Source of the DNA: Trichoplax adhaerens
Taxonomy: Eukaryota; Placozoa; Uniplacotomia; Trichoplacea; Trichoplacidae
Length of the DNA stretch: 64,000 nucleotides
NCBI RefSeq assembly: GCF_000150275.1
Contig: NW_002060945.1
Span: forward strand, 7,569,684 to 7,633,683
Direction: 5' to 3'
Part shown: piece after piece, positions 13,236-24,400 of the stretch
Layout of the letters: the number at the start of each line of letters is the position of its first letter
Numbering within the stretch: the first letter of the stretch is position 1
Translations under genes and position numbers: made by a program
The notes under the pieces: generated by a model
Databases searched by the model: none
Seen by the model: only the letters and a program-made list of their open reading frames with translations
What the model was told of the DNA's origin: nothing

Positions 13236-13998
13236 TTGGATATTTGTGCTGAACAAGTTATATTATTGACTAGAAATAATCCTGTGCAAAGTGATTGTCT
13301 TAGTCTTGACCTAGATATTACAATAGAAACGTGTTACTTAAAAATGGCTACAGTATCTAATTACTACATCTTATAAATATCGTATAAATGAATATAAATG
13401 CCCTTAGATGTATTTACAATAAGTATTAATGAGCACATGCAATATCATATTGAATTAAATTGTTTTGTAACTTTTATTTTCTCATATGCTACATTCACAT
13501 GGCTATAATCAAGTTTTATAAATCTTCATGTACGTGTAACTTTAGATATACCTTATAGTCTTGTTTAAGAAAAAATTATTAACTGCTTTATTCTATCAAC
13601 TACTTGGGCTGTAATCAATTTTTATAATAAATCATATAATTAAAGGGTAATATACAGGCATTAACTACAGCACTAGATAAACCCAAAGTTGGCAATGCCT
13701 AAATTATTGTTTAAATCTTACGAATTTATTACCTGCATGTAATCATAGGCTAGCTAAAGAGTACTTCCAAAGGCTAAAATTATTGTTTACATCTTGTGAA
13801 TTGATTACCTTTATTTACATCAACTTATGCCATACAAAATTATACTTTCAGTAGTATGAATTTGATCTTTACCTTCTGTATGACTATTGCTAGTAAAATG
13901 GAGATTTTTTTGCCATAAAGAAATGAAGGAAATTCACAGGATCGCTCCTACACAGAAAGTTTTAGGGTTCGGACAGTACTTCTGATCAGTCAAGTCAC
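13236..13998. other. Downstream flank inside duplication copy B
   Basis: Non-coding by inspection. It corresponds to 9569-10422 in copy A but is shorter. The 81-codon frame in copy A (9733-9978) is not preserved here, which argues against it being a gene. Confidence 0.5.
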
Positions 13999-14202
13999 CT
14001 AGTGACATTTATGTAGGGTTACACTAGGTACAGTATTACCGTCAATATCTTGACTACGAATTATAACTTCGGAGCAGCTACTTTTACCGATGAAACTCAC
14101 ATTACGTAATTGCCCCTCTTTTATTACGTATGATGGATGATCTGAATATAGATTATATGTTTGTAGCAATTCAACATTCGATCGTAATCGAGGATTGGCC
14201 AA
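13999..14202 (-). CDS. Possible terminal exon with filamin-type repeat fragment (copy B)
   Basis: Same length and frame as 10423-10626, with one amino-acid change (Tyr to Ser in GKSSCYEV). The AG acceptor and TAG stop are kept. Persistence of the frame is expected anyway after a recent duplication, so this is not independent proof of coding. No upstream partner exon was recognised. Confidence 0.35.
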   Translation of the reverse strand: MANPRLRSNVELLQTYNLYSDHPSYVIKEGQLRNVSFIGKSSCSEVIIRSQDIDGNTVPSVTLHKCH

Positions 14203-14721
14203 CTTTCAGGCTGACTATAATACATATACGCGTATACTACTATTATTATTAATATCTAGTAGTCTATGGGATATAAATACATGGGGAACGTTTAGTAGTC
14301 CATAGTGCAGATAGAACATATTTATTGACCCACTGATGTACAAGGACCACCTGTATGATTGTTCTTCTAACTACTGCAGTCGAACCACCTGTACTATAAT
14401 AATTGAGTCAATTTACTGTATTCTACAGTCTGTATATTACGTGTGGAGTTATATTAGCTAGTAGAATCCACGCTCGTTCTATTTTGTGTACTGTATGCAG
14501 TCTGTAAATAATTAATTAGTACTAATATCAGTCTCTGCTTTTTACTTTATAATTTAGTACTTGCATTTTAACCTATCGCTTTACCGGCAATGTCTTACTA
14601 TTCTGCTTACAGGTGCAATACAATACAGATATGTATTATCATATCCTCGTTTTATGCAATATATGTTGCTGAGTTAATACTGTACAATGAGTGTACATTA
14701 ATTGTAGTACACGCCAAGAAT

Positions 14722-14886
14722 AACCAGGAACTACTCCACTAAAAATTCTCCTCTCAAAGCCGTAACTAGAATATTTCCCCTGTACTTTTAGTACACGGGA
14801 CCGGCAACGAATCGACAGTATCAACAATGTATTTTTTAGTTACGGCTTTGAGGGGAGAATTTTTAGTTGAGTAGTCCCTAGTATAA
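14722..14886. mobile_element. Foldback / MITE-like element with ~42 bp terminal inverted repeats
   Basis: Left arm 14727-14768 and right arm 14837-14878 are reverse complements with about four mismatches (core AAAATTCTCC … GGAGAATTTTT, and TAGTTACGGCTTTGAG). The weaker outer match extends to TA on both sides, compatible with a TA target-site duplication as in Tc1/mariner-type MITEs. The 68 bp between the arms has no coding capacity. There is no transposase in the window. Confidence 0.6.
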
Positions 14887-14959
14887 CGAGCGAGAGGTCT
14901 ACTAGTATTTAATGAATGCACGGTGGTAGACATGCTGAGAATGTAAACGGAATTGAGGA

Positions 14960-16150
14960 ATAGGTTGGAGGTTGGAGGTATGCCGCATCAGAGTCAGAGA
15001 CTATTTTCCTGTATTATGCTTGAAGAGGAGAAAGTAGCCCGTGGACTACGGTTGCAGCCTTGCAGGTATCTGCATCAGAGTCACAGACTACTTTCCTGTA
15101 TTATGCTTGAAGAAGAGAAAGTAGCCTTTAGACTACGGTTGCAGGTTGTAGGTAGTTGTAACCTTGCAGGTTTCCCCATTAGAGTCACAGACTACTTTCC
15201 TGTTTTCTACTTGAAGAAGAGAAAGTAGCTCCAGGACTACGGTTAGCAGGTTGCAGGTAGTTGTAGCCTTGATGGTATCTGCATCAGAGTCACAGACTAC
15301 TTTCCTGTATTCTACTTGAAGAAGAGAAAGTAGCCTGTGGACTACGGTTGGTAGATTGCAGGTAGTTGCAGCATTGCAGGTATCCGCATCAGAGTCACAG
15401 ACTGCTTTCCTGTATTCTGCTTGAAGAAAAGAAAGTAGCTCGTGGACTACGGTTGGCAGGTTGCAGGTATCCGCATCAGAGTCACAGACTACTTTCATGT
15501 ATTCTACTTGAAGATAAAGCAGCCCCTGGACTACGGTTGCAGGTTGTAGGTAGTTGTAGCCTAGCAGGTATCCGCATCAGAGTCACAGCTGCTTTCTTGT
15601 ATTCTATTTGAAGAGAAAGTAGCCCGTGGACTACGGTTGCAGGTTGCAGGTAATTGCAGCCCCTTGAGGTATCTGCATCAGAGTCACAGACTACTTTAAT
15701 GTATTCTACAGTACTTGAGAAAGTAGCCCCGGACTACGATTGCAGGTTGTAGGTAGTTGCAGCTTTGTAGGTAGACCTGTCAGAGGTTCGGTTCGAACTG
15801 CATACGAACCGTTTAAAGTCAGTTTATCCGTTTCGGTTCTGAGTTGTAGGTATCCGCATCAGAGTCACAGACTACTTTCCTGTATTCTACTTGAAGAAGA
15901 GAAAGTAGCCGTTGGTCTACGGTTGCAGGTAATTGCAGCCCCTGGACTACGGTTGCAGGTTGTAGGTATCCGCATCAGAGTCACAGACTACTTTCCTGTA
16001 TTCTACTTGAAGAAGAGAAAGTAGCCCTTGGACTACGGTTGGCAGGTTGCAGGTAGTTGCAGCCTTGCAGGTATCCTGATCAGAGTCGCAGACTACTTTC
16101 CTGTACAGTATTCTACTTGAAGAAGAGAAAATAGCTCCTGGTACTACAGT
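14960..16150. repeat. Minisatellite, ~105 bp unit, 11 imperfect copies
   Basis: Each unit contains the anchor GCATCAGAGTCACAGACTAC, then CTACTTTC, about 21 nt, and GAAAGTAG. The anchor recurs near 14990, 15075, 15181, 15287, 15391, 15477, 15579, 15676, 15858, 15975 and 16082. The two octamers are perfect reverse complements, so each unit can form an 8 bp stem. Copies vary in length; one interval near 15770-15840 carries an unrelated insert with GGTTCGAACTG. Several open frames on both strands here are by-products of the repeat. Confidence 0.9.
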
Positions 16151-16629
16151 ACTGTAGGCATGTGTCCAAGCTTTCACACCTAAACCAGACTATAATCGTC
16201 GCCTAATTAGTGTACAGAGCATCGTTAATGTGTGTTACTGAAACGTTCCATGGAGTACATATTGATACTACTGTATGATTGTATTAGAGGAAAAGCGTTG
16301 GCGAACTCGTTAGACTGCAACACCAAGAGTAGACGCAAGGATTGTACACAGCTCATCGAGTCCAAAACGACCATAGAATTTTTTTCCCTGGTCACTTTGC
16401 TGTGGCGTACGACTACTTTCGTACACTAATATGCCAGTGTAGACACGGCGAAGTGAGCTAACCAGCAAAAAAATATTTTCGTCATCAGCCTAAGGCTATT
16501 AGCAGCTAAGGGTCGTTCTTTAGCCATTGGTAGTTTTTTCTCTAGTTAGTCGTTCTTGTGCTACCATCTCCAGTGAGCTATATCGTTGAAATTGACAGCA
16601 TTGACATCCAGCAAATCTACAAGTTCATC
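16151..16629. other. Upstream flank of SDR gene C
   Basis: No gene is seen. The segment around 16560-16629 stays open in frame with SDR C but lacks an ATG and is treated as 5' UTR. Confidence 0.4.
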
Positions 16630-19600
16630 ATGGTACTGTATATCGCGATTGCTTTGATTGCTGTTGCAGCATACATTTTTCTATTCACCAAGAGAGGTAG
16701 AATTAATGGTATACGCGAAAAGTATGTCTTAGTCACTGGATGTGACTCTGGCTTTGGCCTTTTACTCACCGAACAACTTGATAGACTTGGAGTTAAAGTT
16801 TTCGCTGCTTGTTTGCTACAAAAATCTGTCGATGAAATTGGTCAGAAATACTCACATGCCATTCCATTTACAATGAACGTGACAGATAGTGAAGATATTC
16901 GCAAAGGTGTAGCGTTTGTAAAGCAAAAGTTACCGGAAAATGAAGGATTATGGGGTGTAGTCAACAATGCGGGTGTAGTTGGATGCGGCTATGCTGAATG
17001 GTTAACGCGTAAAGATTTTATGAAAGTCTTAGATGTTAATCTGTTAGGAGTTATTGATGTAACTGTACAATTTCTCCATCTTATACAAAAGGCAAAAGGA
17101 CGTGTTGTCAATATAGGCAGTCTCCTAGGCAGGCATCATGAAACTTTCGCCGCACCTTATGTAGTTTCTAAGTTTGGTGTATTAGGTTTCTCAGATTCAT
17201 TACGAATGGAAATGAGGCCATTTGGAGTATCGGTTCATAACATTTGCCCAGGCTATTTTCAAACTGGACTTGTTCGTAGTGCATCAGATATTATGCGCCA
17301 CTTTGAAGCTACGTTGGACAAAGAGCTTATTTCTCGTTATGGCAAAGAGCATATGAAAGAATGTAAGTACATTAATCGTGATTGAATTCAGCTTTTAAAA
17401 TTTCTGCAGGGTGCTATTGCTTAGTACAGTGTCGACAGTACATCTGCACGGCTAAATGATTGTAAATTTGGAACTAATATTGATTAACATAAAATTATTG
17501 TAGAATCATCTTGTGCTATCCATTGCTGACTTCGCAGGCTTATTGTATAGTATACATTTACTATAATTTGTAGCAGATAACTATAATTAGTATTGATTGA
17601 TACTGTATAAATAACTTTCATCATCTTAGATTCATATTGGATTGCATAATACTGTCGATCCAACCACTTCAACTTCGATTTTTCATCGGAGCAGTTTAGC
17701 AAAGTGTAGAAGATTCTATGTTAAAGTGGTTGGGCTTTATGCACAGTTTACGCAGAGTCTAGTATTATTAAATTACTGGCTAGCGTAAGCCTGATGTTCT
17801 GCACAAAACATGTTCACTAGAGTTAACAGTTTAGAGGTTAAAACTTTAGGATCAAAGTACTTTTGTCGTTTTAATTAAAGTCGACGAGGACCATCTACGT
17901 TTACTGTAATGCTGATTCCGGAGGTATACATAGTTTTCCCCTCGCACTCTCCGTTTGACTGTGATGCTATTAAATTCATATTAAATTGCACAGTTACTAT
18001 AGATCTAATCATTTCAACATAGATTTTCATCGGAACAGTTTCAGCCCATTCTTGGTTATTCACTGTAATTTTTGTGGTTTGGTGGTGTATACTCAGTTCT
18101 TTTTCATTTTGGTATATAGTAAGCGCCCCTCTAAACCTACGTATACTGCAGTCGAGTAGTAAAATATAATGTAGTGGAATTCGTTGATAGTGACGGCATT
18201 TACAGCAATATTGTATATATATATATATGTACAGTTCATACAGAAATAGAATTATTCTTGACCTGAGTACCACTAATTAGTCTATACCTAATTGCAGAGT
18301 GCTAAGAATCGTCGGTAATGTTATAGCGAATTTCTTCATGATACTTTTATTATTTCGAATTTCGTACAGTATGATAACTTGTATCATGCATAGCGTCAAT
18401 GGAGGCCGCGACAACAAATACTTTCTCAACAGTAAATGTCCATATCTCGTTTACAGCAATATTGTATATATGTACAGTTCATACAGAAATAGAATTATTC
18501 TTGACCGGAGTACCACTAATTAGTCTATACCTAATTGCAGAGTGCTAAGAATCGTCGGTAATGTTACAGCAAATTTCTTCAAGATACTTTTATTATTTCG
18601 AATTTCGTAGTATGATCACTTGTATCTTGCATAACGTCAATGGAGGCCGCGACAACAAATACTTTCTCAACACTAAATGTCCCTATCTCATTTGCTCAAA
18701 GTGAGCCATATACACTATATAATTATACAGTATTGTATCATTACGTATAATTAATTGATAGCACAAAACTACAACACGTTAAGCTTAGCTAACAGTAAAT
18801 CTGCAATTCTACATGCTTCATTGTTCCATTTGTTATTCCCTAACGAGTGCAAGCGGAGCTAAGCACAGTAAATTTGCAATTGTACATGCTTCATTATTCC
18901 GTTTGTTATTCCCTAACAAGTGCAAGAGGAGCAATTCTCACTGAATTTGTCGTTACTGTACTACCCATTCAATAATTAAACGATCTCAGACGCGCTAACG
19001 TCCATATCATTAAATCATCTACGCATAAATAGACGGTCATAGTCAGAATCACTAGTTGTACCTAAAATTCATGCATTGGACTAATCGTATTGATTACCGA
19101 AGGTTTAGATCTTTTCATCTTAGAAATTGAAATGCAGACTAAATATAGAATCTTTTTAACCTGTAGCTCTTAATCCGGCAGCAATGTACGGTACACACTT
19201 ACTGATTTTATTACCAAAGTACTGTATATCTTTTCAGCATATCCAATGCAAACCTTTGTAAAGCATTGTAGTGTATGGGTTCTTGACTCTAGGTTCGCAA
19301 TTTCAGTTGTTTTATAAATATATTGTACATTTGAACCGTTTCATCATTCTAGCCATGATGAATATTTACTTTACTTTATTTAAATAAGACATGCAATTCT
19401 ACACTGCATACTCTACTATCACCGTATTTTCCTAACACATAACTACTACAATTCGCTAAAATCATTCCAGGCATATTAATGATTCATTTACGAAATATTT
19501 AAAAATTCTATTGCAAATGTTTATATACAGGTAGATATGATTAATGAATTAAGCTAAATGATACTTTCAAGCTCTCGAAGAGTCAATGCAGCGTACAGTA

Positions 19601-19964
19601 TACTGTACAATAGAATCAACAGTGTACATAAAGCTTGCTCATGTTGTTATAAATAGTGCAGTGATTTGATAATTAAATCGTAATGCGTATGAAGATATCT
19701 TTAGGTAGTTATTGATTTAAGTAATCTCACTTTCTCTTTACAGTAATAGAAGCCTGCGATGCTTCGTACAGCTTGTCGAATCCAAATATATCACTGGTTA
19801 CGAACGCGATGGAAGATGCACTTTTGTCTTCAAGGCCCAAAAATTATTACTATATTGGCCTGGACTTTTACCTTGGGCATTTAACGTCGTTCCTTCCAAT
19901 CGAAATTGGTGATTGGCTATTTCGCAAAATTTTCCCATTTCCATCGGCGAAACCATCAGTATAA
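16630..19964 (+). CDS. SDR9C-family membrane dehydrogenase, gene C
   Basis: Exons 16630-17362 and 19744-19964 join in phase 1 to give 317 aa. Hydrophobic anchor at residues ~4-19, TGCDSGFG at 36-43, NNAG at 112-115, Ser164, Tyr177 and Lys181 (YVVSK) are all present. The second exon gives the C-terminal segment with PKNYYYIG and IGDWLFRK and ends in KPSV. The intron is long for this window (2.4 kb) and carries two local duplications and an antisense open frame. Exon 1 is almost identical to gene D apart from short divergent blocks around residues 162-176 and after about 214. Likely substrates are retinoids or steroids by family; I cannot be specific. Confidence 0.88.
17875..18273 (-). CDS. Antisense open frame in the intron of SDR gene C (uncertain)
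   Basis: A minus-strand frame of about 130 codons ends in TAA at 17875. Its first third is low-complexity (TATATA repeat-derived), but the rest (about 80 residues ending NVDGPRRL) has mixed composition with alternating hydrophobic residues suggestive of beta strands. No family was recognised and no upstream exon found. It could be a last exon of an unrecognised gene or chance. Confidence 0.2.
   Translation of the reverse strand: MVLRSRIILFLYELYIYIYIQYCCKCRHYQRIPLHYILLLDCSIRRFRGALTIYQNEKELSIHHQTTKITVNNQEWAETVPMKIYVEMIRSIVTVQFNMNLIASQSNGECEGKTMYTSGISITVNVDGPRRL
18197..18700. repeat. Tandem duplication, ~250 bp x 2, in SDR C intron
   Basis: The block starting TTTACAGCAATATTGTATAT and ending near TTTCTCAACAGTAAATGTCC is present twice, about 18197-18445 and 18449-18690, with few differences. 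The first copy has a longer TA dinucleotide run. Confidence 0.9.
18780..18945. repeat. Short tandem duplication, ~70 bp x 2
   Basis: A unit containing ACATGCTTCATT, TTTGTTATTCCCTAAC and AGTGCAAG occurs twice in a row with about ten differences. Confidence 0.8.
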
Positions 19965-22134
19965 ACGGGTTGCGACAAGTCTCCACTATTTTTTATGTTC
20001 TTCAATCCCGTATAAATTAATTTGATCGTAGTACTTTAGATTTTGGGTGAAGCAAATAGGTATTTCTACTGGAGCTATGTCGCCACTTGCATCATTTATA
20101 ATGAACTTATTTATATCAATTGGTAAATGTAGTACTTTCGTGACTGTTTGCGATATGGTTCTTTACAATATACTTTACACTAAACTTGTATTATGCGGTA
20201 TAAATATCCCCTGCCCTTTGTAGGAATACACTATGCAAGGACATTGAATATTGTTTGTCTTTATATTTATAAGTACGTTTTGTTTGAACTTTATGAAAAG
20301 TCAAAATCGACACGTACAAATTTGTTAGAATTTTTACTCAATACTACGGATTAATCGATATTATGAAACCGCTTAGCTGATATGAGTTACTGCATACAAC
20401 TAACTAATTAATGTTATTGTTTTGAATAGTGCACACCAGGTTTGTCAAAATATCATTTCGCAATGGTGCTAAAATTTAAGAATTTGATATAAATTCGTGA
20501 TTTCTGTGTTTGCCTAACTGTAAAAGTAACAAACATATGCATATAATATTTGGAAAGAATGTGTGCTCACCAAAATTAAAGATTTATAAAAGTGTATAGT
20601 TCTGTTTACTACCGCTTCCAAATTTGGTTTCTGCGTATTAACCATATTCGACCTCTTTCGAGGATAATTGTAGTCATTATTCTTCTAGAATGGAGAAATC
20701 TTTCGTGACAATGTCAGTGCTTTACCAGTACAGTAGAGTGTGTTGTATCAGCTTTCGTATTTTAATCAGAAATAGACTGCGAGATGTAAGGAGATACAGT
20801 TTGATTCAGACTGCAATTGCAGATATGCCAAGATATACTGCAATGACTGGAGGGTATAGCCGTTACCAAAATCCTTTCAATTTTTTTCCTTGTGAGCAAT
20901 CATGCACGTACTGTAATGCATGAAGAATGAGTTTTAACTTTGAAGCAGCTCATTCCTGTAAGCATGCCAGGAAATTTTAATGTATCCTTTCTCTGTACAG
21001 GGCACAGTATGCCCGCACAGTTCAGCAATTAGCGGATTTTACCATCTTGGCTTTGCCTGTGTTGAAATTTTGAAGTAGGACATTTATGTTGTAAGAACTC
21101 TGTGTTACTATAGCATCATTACATCAATCATTCAATAAATTGCTGTCTCTGATAGACCAATCACAAGTTAAGTTAATATGGGTGATATCTAGCATAAGTT
21201 GAAACACTTGTTGTTAGTACAAAATTAAGTGGTGCGCAATGAACTCTAATGTAGTTATGGCTCATTAGCATCATTTCAAGAAAATCAACAGGTCATTCAA
21301 TCAAGTAAGTATAGTAATCTTACAATGCCACAAACTGCAAATTATCAATACTTAGTAAACTGGCTTAACTTGTACATACAGTACGTGTAACTTGTGAAAT
21401 ATTTTGTTATAATACCTTGCTCAAATGGCTCGATATCATTATTGCATGATTGAATTACATTAATATTATTCTACGTACAAACTAGTTTTACAGAAATGTC
21501 AATGTAACTCTTCTTATTTCTTATTCACTTTATCGTTCTTGTTTTCAAGATGATGCCCGACTATCTCTATCTACTGTCTATCATAGGTACTTCTTCTAGT
21601 ACGACCGATTGCTGTACGTGTATGAGTGCATTGGCAAGTCGCAAGGCTTGGAAACCTGAGATGAGAGCTTAGGCCATCTTGTTTGAGTACTAGTGAATTT
21701 AATGAATTTGAGTACAGTTTGTACAAACACTCATACTGTGCTATACTGAATGCAATGTTTGTCAGTTTTCAAACTTTTCACCATTAGTTAAGTTGTCGAA
21801 TGTCGACGCTGTGATGAATTGATTAACCGTAAAATAAAACGAATTAATCCTAGAATAAAATCTAATCTAATTTTACTGTTAATCCGACTGGCCAGCCGGT
21901 GACTGTAATTAAATTACTATATTGGACAGCAGCGCGTAGTACAGTACAGAAGGCAATCGCAATTTTCTGTGTATGGTAGGGCACTTTTGCAAGCAAGCAT
22001 TTGTAGACATAACTCACAGTATTCAGACATTATTATAATTATTTATTTGTTTTTGCTTGTTGTTGAAGTCTGTACGTACCTTGTGTCCGTCGGTTGAAAC
22101 CGAACCAGGACAAACAGCAATCTGCAAATTCATC
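19965..22134. other. Intergenic region between SDR genes C and D
   Basis: No gene is called. A 77-codon ATG frame at 20690-20923 has no recognised homology or splice context. The stretch just after 19965 resembles the sequence after gene D (24401-24700), consistent with C and D arising by duplication of a larger block. Confidence 0.4.
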
Positions 22135-24400
22135 ATGGCGCTATATATCGCGATTGCTTTGATTGCTATTGCAGCATACGTTTTTCTATTCACCAAGAGA
22201 GGTAGAATTAATGGTATACGCGAAAAGTATGTCTTAGTCACTGGATGTGACTCTGGCTTTGGCCTTTTACTCACCGAACAACTTGATAGACTTGGAGTTA
22301 AAGTTTTCGCTGCTTGTTTGCTACAAAAATCTGTCGATGAAATTGGTCAGAAATACTCACATGCCATTCCATTTACAATGAACGTGACAGATAGTGAAGA
22401 TATTCGCAAAGGTGTAGCGTTTGTAAAGCAAAAGTTACCGGAAAATGAAGGATTATGGGGTGTAGTCAACAATGCGGGTGTAGTTGGATGCGGCTATGCT
22501 GAATGGTTAACGCGTAAAGATTATATGAAAGTCTTAGATGTTAATCTGTTAGGAGTTATTGATGTAACTGTACAATTTCTCCATCTTATACAAAAGGCAA
22601 AAGGACGTGTTGTCAATGTAGCAAGCCTCCTAGGCAGGCATCATTCGACTTTCCTATCATCTTATGTAGTTTCTAAGTTTGGTGTATTAGGTTTCTCAGA
22701 TTCATTACGAATGGAAATGAGGCCATTTGGAGTATCGGTTCATAACATTTGCCCAGGCTATTTTCAAACTGGACTTGTTCATGGTGCAACAGATAATATG
22801 ATTCGTCTTGAAGCTACGTTGGATAAAGAGCTTCTTTATCGTTATGGCAAAGATCATGCGAAAGAGCGTAAGTATATAAATCGAGATTTGTTGAAATTTT
22901 TAAAAATTAGTCTTGTAGGGCGTTATGCGAAGTGTTCACAGCTTGGGGTTAAAATGATTGTAAATTGCAGAATAATAAGTAATAGATCAAATCACTATCA
23001 TATTAAAACAAACAAATAATCTTCAACACGTAAGCTAGCGAACTTTTTGGTAATACGTCATGATTGAATGTTATGCATAGCTGACTTTTCGCCTGCAACT
23101 TATTTGCAACAAATAATTACGAGTACAGTAGAATAAGAATTGATACAATAACTCTCCTTTCTAAGAATTGACGGTACTGTATACGCGTATGTTGAGAAAT
23201 AATATTTTGATTAGTGATTATTAATTATTGTATGATAGTTTTTCGGATAATCAATTAATTAATACTAGTTGAGCCCGCTCAGTGCGTTCTACCTTCATTT
23301 CGACTCTCTGCATCACATCAGCAGAAGCAACGAAAAGGAACATGTGGAATATATTCCTATTTCCTTGCTTGAGTTAAGTGTGAATCGTATATCATTTCGA
23401 ATAATGGCATTACGCGCATTTTAAAGATTAAATTACTTACTATAATTAAAAGATGACATACCACGAAATAGGGCGATCGTTCGTTTTTAGTAGTCCTGAA
23501 CTATAATATGCAATATATTAAGTTGGATACAGATCAGCATATTTCATTGCTTCATTTGGTAGGTCTTACCTCGTAACATAGGTAAGTAAAGTTGAATATT
23601 TTTCGGATAATTTGATTATTATTACTATTACTCATTAAAAATTAGTTGATCTCAGATGTAGTAACGTCTATGTATGAACTGCCTGCACAAACGGTTATAG
23701 CCAGTCATTAATCGTAATGGACTAATCATATGGAATGTATATGTATAATTAATTATTATTATAATTATCTAAGATTTATATACGCGCACTTTCGTTGAGA
23801 AATTTGGAATAAACACTGAGTGTGAAATTGCTGTATATCCCTTGAACTTCAATCAAGTAACAATGTATATGCCATATACACACTTGTAGAACGAACGTCT
23901 CTTAATTTATCCATGCAAACCCTTTTAAAGCACATTCCATAAAGATATAAAAAACCTTTACATCTTTGTATATTTATTTATGTAATTATTTAGTCTAAGC
24001 TGAATGACAATATTATTGAACTATGGAAGAGTTCAACACTGTATAGAATGTAACTTATAAAGGATGCTATTATTGTTATCATATGCAGTAGTGGTGCAGT
24101 GGTTCGATAAATTGTAACGCGTATGGAGATTTCTTTAAGTAGATTCTGATGTAAGGTAAATCTCACTTTCTCTTGACAGTAATAGAAGCCTTCAAAGAAG
24201 TGTATACTTTGTCCAATCCAAAGATATCGTTGGTCACCGACGCGATGGAAGATGCACTTTTATCTTTAAAGCCCAAAAATTATTACTATGTTGGCCTGGA
24301 TTGCCTCCTTGGGCATTTGATATCGTTCCTTCCAATCGATATTGGCGATTGGTTATATCACAAGATTCTTCCCTTTCCTCTGGCGAAACCGTCAGTATAG
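22135..24400 (+). CDS. SDR9C-family membrane dehydrogenase, gene D
   Basis: Exons 22135-22867 and 24180-24400 join in phase 1 to give 317 aa, with the same exon lengths as gene C. Anchor segment, TGCDSGFG (36-43), NNAG (112-115), Ser164 and YVVSK (Tyr177, Lys181) are intact. The second exon carries PKNYYYVG and IGDWLYHK and ends in KPSV. The intron (1.3 kb) does not align with that of C over most of its length, whereas exon 1 is nearly identical over about 480 nt. The upstream open frame lacks ATG, so the start at MALYIAIA is used. Confidence 0.88.

Larger units (their letters stand above)
11105..14215. repeat. Segmental duplication, copy B
   Basis: Direct repeat of 7312-10630. It contains the second SDR gene and the second minus-strand filamin-like exon. 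It is shortened relative to copy A around 12930 and 13660 by deletions. SDR exon 1 differs from A at only a handful of positions, so the duplication is young or homogenised. Confidence 0.9.

Noticed and set aside
15780-15840. GGTTCGAACTG resembling a tRNA T-loop
   Set aside because: No matching acceptor stem, D-loop or anticodon arm around it.
14960-16150. CRISPR-like array
   Set aside because: Units are contiguous diverging minisatellite copies without unique spacers, in an animal-type genome.
15133-16177. Several open frames on both strands across the 105 bp repeat
   Set aside because: They result from the repeat's periodicity and translate into the same repeated peptide; no start or splice context.
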